Source: Monosporascus cannonballus (taxonomy: Eukaryota > Ascomycota > Sordariomycetes > Xylariales). Taken from it: a stretch of 64,000 nt of DNA. The stretch lies in contig QJNS01000752.1 in assembly GCA_004154925.1 (NCBI GenBank), positions 1 to 64,000 on the forward strand. The letters run 5' to 3'. The notes below the pieces were generated by a model, which ran no database searches, was not told where the DNA came from, and saw only the letters and a list, made by a program, of their open reading frames with translations. The position numbers and the translations under genes are program-made. This document shows, piece after piece, positions 59,201 through 64,000 of the stretch; the first letter of the stretch is position 1; each line of letters starts with the position of its first letter.

Positions 59201-61500
59201 ATTACGAAAATACCTTAATATTTTCGTCGTTTATTATTTCGACGACATTTTTATTTTCTTAAAAACGGAAAAAATATACGTAAAATATGTTCATAAAATT
59301 CTTTAAGTTTTATAAAACGTAAAGTTACTTATTAATGCGGAAAAAAATTAATTCCATATATAGGAAATAAAATATTTAGGACATATTATTACCCCAGGAT
59401 ATATTAGGATAAACCTTAAGAAAATCGCTGCAGTTTTAAAATAGCAAACGTTAACGATAATTAAAAAAATATAAACATTTTTCGGATTTATTAATTATTA
59501 TAGGAAGTTTATTCGAAACTTTAATAAAATAATTATACCTTTAATAAATTTTACGAAAAAAACTTTTAAATAAATACCAGATATAAAAAAAATATTTTAG
59601 GATATTAAAGATACGATTACCAGCGAATTAATATTAATTATATACGATTTAAACCGCCCCGTTAAATTAAAAACCGATATTTCGGATTACGCGTTAAACG
59701 CAATAATTAAATAACGAAATAATTAAAATAAATTACATTTTATTATATTTTTTTCGTACAAATTAAAAAAAGCCGAATTTAATTACGGTATTCCAAATAA
59801 GGAATTTATAGTTATTATTATGGCATTTTAGGAATTTAAGTATTTCTTAAAAGGAAATTTATATTAGGTTAAGGTTTATACGGATTATCAAAATTTTATC
59901 TAATTTATTACGATTAGGGAATTTATAAAACGATAATTTCGTTATGCGGAAAAATAGGCGAATTTCGATTTCGTTATTATCCATAAAAAAAATTAAAAAA
60001 TAACAAAATAAATATTTTAAGCAAATAAACAAATTCCAAAAAAATTAATTAAAGTTAATTATATAATTTTTGATATTATTACAGAAAAATATTTACGTTT
60101 ATAACAAATTACGACAATTCGGGTAATATCTTATAATATGTATTAAAAAGTTTAATAACATAACGACGGTCTCTTAAAAAACTAAAAAACAGACAAAATA
60201 CAAATTTTAAAATAATATCAAAAAGATTTAGTACGAAAGATATACGAATATTAATTACATAAATATCCAGGGATTCATAAAACCCTAAAGTAATTTTAAC
60301 GCATATATTCTTTTTTTAAAATAAAATTAACGGTACAAAAATTATATAACAATACGACGTTTACGCCAAAATAAAAGTACGACGATATAAGCTATACGGA
60401 AAATTACGGTTATTATTAGTTACAAAACGACCATAATATTTAGTTATATTTAATTTTATTATTAAACTTTTTATATCAAAATATTTAATTACGGAAATAT
60501 ATTACGATAATATCTTTATAATCGTCGATTGATTTACGAAATTTCTTATGTCTTACCATATTATAAGAACATAAACGCCGAATAATTGGCATATATTTTT
60601 TTAAAATATATTTTCAATATATACGGATTACTAATAAAAATTATATTAAACGAAAAATTAATATTCGCACCTAAGTTTTAACAAAGCCTAATAATATAAA
60701 TCGGCCTAAATCATAAATTATTTAACGTATTTAAATTTTAAATAAATACATAAATAAAACGAATAAATTAATTTTTCGAAATTTATTTACGATATTATAT
60801 CAATTACGAACAAAATAATTAGGTTAAAAAATTACTAATTACTTGATTAACTTATAATATTAGCTATTACGAAAGTATTAAGATAATACCTGCAAACGTA
60901 AATTTTGGTTTTATTTTAAAAATTTACAAAAAAATACATAATAACGGTTTAATTAATATTAAAATAATTTTTACGTTAAAATAGTTATAATAGCTGTATT
61001 AAAAAATGAAAATAAAATTAAAATTCGTACGAAATCAAATAAATAAATATTATAACTAAAAAAGATTAAAAAGACCAGCTTTCGAAAAAGGAAAAATATT
61101 TTTTTTTGCTACATAAAATATTTAAATAAAATAACCTAGCAAAAAACTCGATTTCAAATATATCGGTCTATACAAAATCGCCAAGAAAATCTCAGAAAAT
61201 AATTATTAATTAGAATTTCCACCAAAAGTTAAATTCCATCCAATTTTTTACGTTTCCTTATTTAAATTAGCAATAAATATAATTAAAATGCATACGGCAT
61301 AAAACGACGTAAAAATAAAAGACGAATAAGTATACGAAAAGGAAAAAAATCTTTAACATACGAAAATAAAACGGACTTATTTAATATCTGATTAAATAAA
61401 GAAAATACCCAAATTCCGAAAACACCTGGGAACCCGCCAAAAATCTTATTGGCGCCTAGCGTTTATTAAAAAACTTTTACCAACAACGGCGGAACCGCCC
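56290..61500 (+). pseudogene. E5 gag-pol relic
   Basis: Gag includes a knuckle decayed to Tyr and Ile positions. RT has KDLTLRKLPAEY-like and YFDDIFIF segments with both Asp kept. The chromodomain shows ILDIRK-like, then YPNSENTWEPAKNL. G-to-A change dominates on the coding strand. It is a relic throughout. Confidence 0.76.
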
Positions 61501-61599
61501 GAAATAATGGTATCCCAATTTACGAAATCCACGGAAAAAAACCTTTGGTTTACCGTATTCCAATTAATAACGTCCACTTTTCTTAAGGCCTAAACCTCA

Positions 61600-62016
61600 A
61601 TTACGGATTCCGATTCCAATTGCGCAAGGTTATCGGAATTATCCAAGGATTAAAAGATACGATTAACAAATTTCGCATCCTAAGATTAATAGTATTAATG
61701 TTAACGACATATACGAAAAAAACGCGCAAAAGCTTTAGATAAAGATTTTTCGGCTGCTAACTTTTTTTTTTAATTTTTTTAATTTTGCGATATGGCGATT
61801 AATTATGGAAATAAAGATTCTTATCCCGTTATACGAACGACCTTGACGGACATATTCCTTATAACGAAAAACCCCATCTATCATTTAACAATTCAATTAT
61901 CGAACAAAACAAAAAAAATAAGGCATCGCGTTAAAACCTTCGAATTCAATTAAATTAGCCAAGGCAAATCGTTATTCGGATTTGCGAAAACGACGTTTAA
62001 ACATACCAGAAAACAT
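61600..62016 (-). pseudogene. E5 antisense zinc-cluster ORF relic, ATG kept
   Basis: It starts at an intact ATG (MFSGMFKRRFRKSE). The cluster reads Y-FF-C-FVR-stop-LN-C, eight positions, Y-KE-Y-VRQGRS-Y-NG, which is CX2CX6CX8CX2CX6C once Tyr and the stop are seen as RIP products. A Lys/Leu-rich helix follows (INRHIAKLKKLKKK). The surrounding residues differ from E3/E4 while the Cys spacing is the same, which supports an ancestral coding function. Confidence 0.68.
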
Positions 62017-62091
62017 ATTAAAGATATATAAAAAAAGACTTACCAGAAAAAAAAAAATCTTAAGGACAAGATTTTGGGAAAAGAAGGATCG

Positions 62092-62506
62092 TATCACGAC
62101 CTAATAAGTTACGGCCTCCAAAAACGGTCGCAACAAAAAAGGCTAAGGAAAACTATATAAATCAGATTACGTAATAGATTACTAACTTACTGGTAATAAA
62201 TTAATAAGCCGGATTATTAATTTGCTAGTGGTAAGCCAATAAGCCGGATTACCAATTTACTGGTAATAAGCCAGCTAAAGGAAAAAGATATATACATTTA
62301 TTAATTCCATAATTTAAATAACTTTAACTTGCAATACTTATTAATACCAAGTATTTGCATTATAACAATTCGTTACCTAAGGCACTTTTGGCATTACAAA
62401 ACGTAATACGTTACTATATTTATTATTCAAATTCCCACGATATTCCTATTAACATAAACCCGTCAACTTAAGGTTTAATAGTTGGTTAAACCGCTTAGCC
62501 GTCACA
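62092..62506 (+). repeat. E5 3' LTR (type d)
   Basis: It starts TATCACGACCTAATAAG after the polypurine tract GGGAAAAGAAGGATCG and ends GCCGTCACA. Confidence 0.86.
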
Positions 62507-62511
62507 GTAAA

Positions 62512-64000
62512 ATTAACTTGGGAAATAGGAATTCCTAAATCAAGAACTCCAGAACAAAATCTTCGTTTTCGTTTTCGAAAATAACTTTATCCTTTAGGTT
62601 ACTCTCATCCTCCAAAACGGTAACAATAAGCTTTTCAATCACTGCAAAGGTTATTAAAGCAATATCGTCGTCGTCGTTCTCCGGCATCACTTTAACGTAA
62701 TATATAACAGGCTGGCGTTCGATTTAATTAACCTTAGCCATCTTTATACCTAACATCTTATGATATACGACGTCGGTCTCGTAATTCCAATAAATTCCAA
62801 TCTGCTAAAACAATTTATGCGAAACTAAGTTAATATACATCTCAAAGACATATAAACAATTTTTCAAAAAGAAGGTATTAAACCTTTTTAACGATATAAT
62901 AAACGTAATTTTTCATATACCCTCGCCCACGATATCGAAATACTTTCTTCCGGCTAAAATTTTTCCGCTAACTTTCGGTAAGTATAAATCAAAAAAATCA
63001 ACCTTACGATTTTCCATATGGAAGTCGGAACAAATATCTAACAAAATAAATCTTTTCAGGCTATATCCGATAATAACACCGTTAACCTATAGGCTTATAA
63101 GAAATCCTGTTACGAAAAGCGTTAAAACTAACTAAGGAACTTATAACTTATTTCTTTTTTGCAAATTCTTAATCTTTTTCTTTTGCTAAAAAGAAACTTT
63201 CGAAATATGCTTATTTACCTTTTTCCTAATTTCAAAAACCTCGTTCCACCTATCGGGTTTAACGCTTTCGTTAATATAAAGGCAGTCCTTAAAGAAATAT
63301 TTTTTTCCACAGTAACATTTTGGCGTAAAACGGTTATTATTATTACCGCCGCCGTTATTCCGGCTGTTATTATTCCGGTTATTTGAAAATATACCCGTTT
63401 AATCAGGAATTTCTCCGTTTAGGGTAATACCGAACGCTTTCCGTAATAACTGTTTTGCGGTAACGCCTTAAGCCTTCCGCAGCTATATATAGCTTCGGAA
63501 CCGCTTTACGAACTTTTATACGGGTAAAAGCTTAGCAAAATCCTTACTTTCGAATATAACTTCCTTTACTTTAGCCCTTTGGGTAACAAAAAAATCGGGT
63601 AAATAAATACTAACAGCCTTTAAGAAATTAAGGTAGCCGTAATAACCTACGACAGCTAGTATTTAAAGCTCCGCAGCTTTAATATACATTTTCCAGTATG
63701 TAAATAATTAAATATTTATCTAAATCTTATTAATTTTTGACGCTTATTTATATTGAATATCGACCTCGTAAATTCAAACGTTATTACTAGGCTTAAACTT
63801 ATCTTTTAAAATAATTAACCTTTTTCGAAACGTAACTTTTTTCTAATACACCTAATAATAATTAAAGTAAACGAACTGGTTCAAAAACGTATTAATTTCA
63901 GCAAATACCTTTTCTTAAGCGATATATAAGAATTACTTTTTATTATATGCCTTTAAGGCCCTTTCGAACTTCGAATAATTCGGGCTATCCAAGGCATATT
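62512..64000 (-). pseudogene. copia gag to protease part, running off the window
   Basis: The minus strand has an Asn-rich stretch and a zinc knuckle of copia type (RFTPKCYCGKKYFFKDCLYI) at about 63.27-63.36 kb, with upstream gag to the window end. The 5' LTR is not reached. The plus-strand ORF at 63159-63386 is its shadow. Confidence 0.65.

Larger units (their letters stand above)
55750..62506 (+). mobile_element. E5: Ty3/gypsy chromodomain retrotransposon nested in copia
   Basis: 6,757 bp with 415-bp LTRs. The target duplication ATAGG / GTAAA is compatible with GTAGG before RIP. Plus-strand order: gag knuckle about 57.02-57.07 kb, RT YFDDIFIF near 59.23-59.26 kb, RNase H from about 59.82 kb, integrase about 60.1-61.25 kb, chromodomain about 61.35-61.47 kb with YPNSENTWEPAKNL fully readable. 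The U3 is type d, with repeated AGCCGGATTAC, ACTTACTGGTAATAAGCC units. Confidence 0.86.
24797..64000 (-). mobile_element. host Ty1/copia retrotransposon, broken by nested insertions
   Basis: The 3' LTR lies at 24797-25035. Internal pieces are 25036-26722, 33469-34096, 54439-55749 and 62512-64000, about 5.1 kb once the three gypsy insertions are removed. On the minus strand the first piece has the copia RNase H block near 25.5-25.9 kb (VIQMDNKQTIRLV, IHNYWF-like, WTPTNAM region), with Trp codons turned into stops. The last piece has an Asn-rich stretch and a gag zinc-knuckle (CYCGKKYFFKDC, His changed to Tyr) near 63.30-63.33 kb. The order RNase H to the left and gag to the right is that of a minus-strand copia element whose 5' LTR lies outside the window. 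All frames are broken by RIP. Confidence 0.78.

Noticed and set aside
24797..64000. CRISPR array or bacterial mobile island
   Set aside because: The regularly recurring blocks are LTRs and retrotransposon copies in a eukaryotic RIP-changed region; there is no repeat-spacer pattern.

Overview
The window comes from a filamentous ascomycete (Pezizomycotina). Introns are short (about 55-150 bp) with CTAAC/CTGAC-type branch points, and several genes belong to families typical of this group. The right-hand 39.5 kb is an AT-rich block of LTR retrotransposons wrecked by C-to-T / G-to-A change, the footprint of repeat-induced point mutation (RIP).

Region 1 (1-13.4 kb) is ordinary gene-bearing DNA. 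It holds the 3' part of an L-asparaginase with ankyrin repeats (+), a 1154-residue WD40/inositol-polyphosphate 5-phosphatase (-), a small DUF4748-like membrane-anchored protein (+, three exons), a CID-domain, RS-rich and proline-rich RNA-processing protein (+, two exons), and a questin-oxidase-like (DUF4243) enzyme (-, six exons, with one phase problem at the fourth intron). Homopolymer blocks at 1-29 and 2241-2327 look like assembly or read-end artefacts.

Region 2 (13.4-24.7 kb) is a gene graveyard. It contains relics of a tyrosinase, a small secreted protein, an SGNH (GDSL) hydrolase and two short-chain dehydrogenase fragments, a 1.1 kb non-autonomous DNA transposon with roughly 84-105 bp terminal inverted repeats and TA target duplication, a solo LTR and an LTR fragment. 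One intact small gene (20756-21343) encodes a Cys-containing hypothetical protein.

Region 3 (24.8-64.0 kb) can be resolved as a nested set of elements. A minus-strand Ty1/copia element (3' LTR 24797-25035; gag zinc knuckle near 63.3 kb; 5' end beyond the window) was hit by three Ty3/gypsy chromodomain elements: E1 (26723-33463, -), E2 (34097-54433, -) and E5 (55750-62506, +). E2 was itself hit by E3 (36038-42898, +) and E4 (46010-52826, -). Every gypsy element has two LTRs of identical length (379, 369, 438, 438, 415 bp) and a 5-bp target duplication that matches once RIP changes are allowed for.

The five gypsy elements share the LTR half from the TATA-like box through R/U5, but carry four unrelated upstream U3 halves. 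All five also have, between the chromodomain end of pol and the 3' LTR, an ORF relic on the strand opposite to gag-pol. It has six cysteines (or RIP-derived Tyr at those places) spaced CX2CX6CX8CX2CX6C, the spacing of a fungal Zn2Cys6 cluster, followed by a charged coiled-coil-like stretch. This antisense zinc-cluster gene is the most interesting feature of the window. All readings are by eye; no search or alignment program was run.
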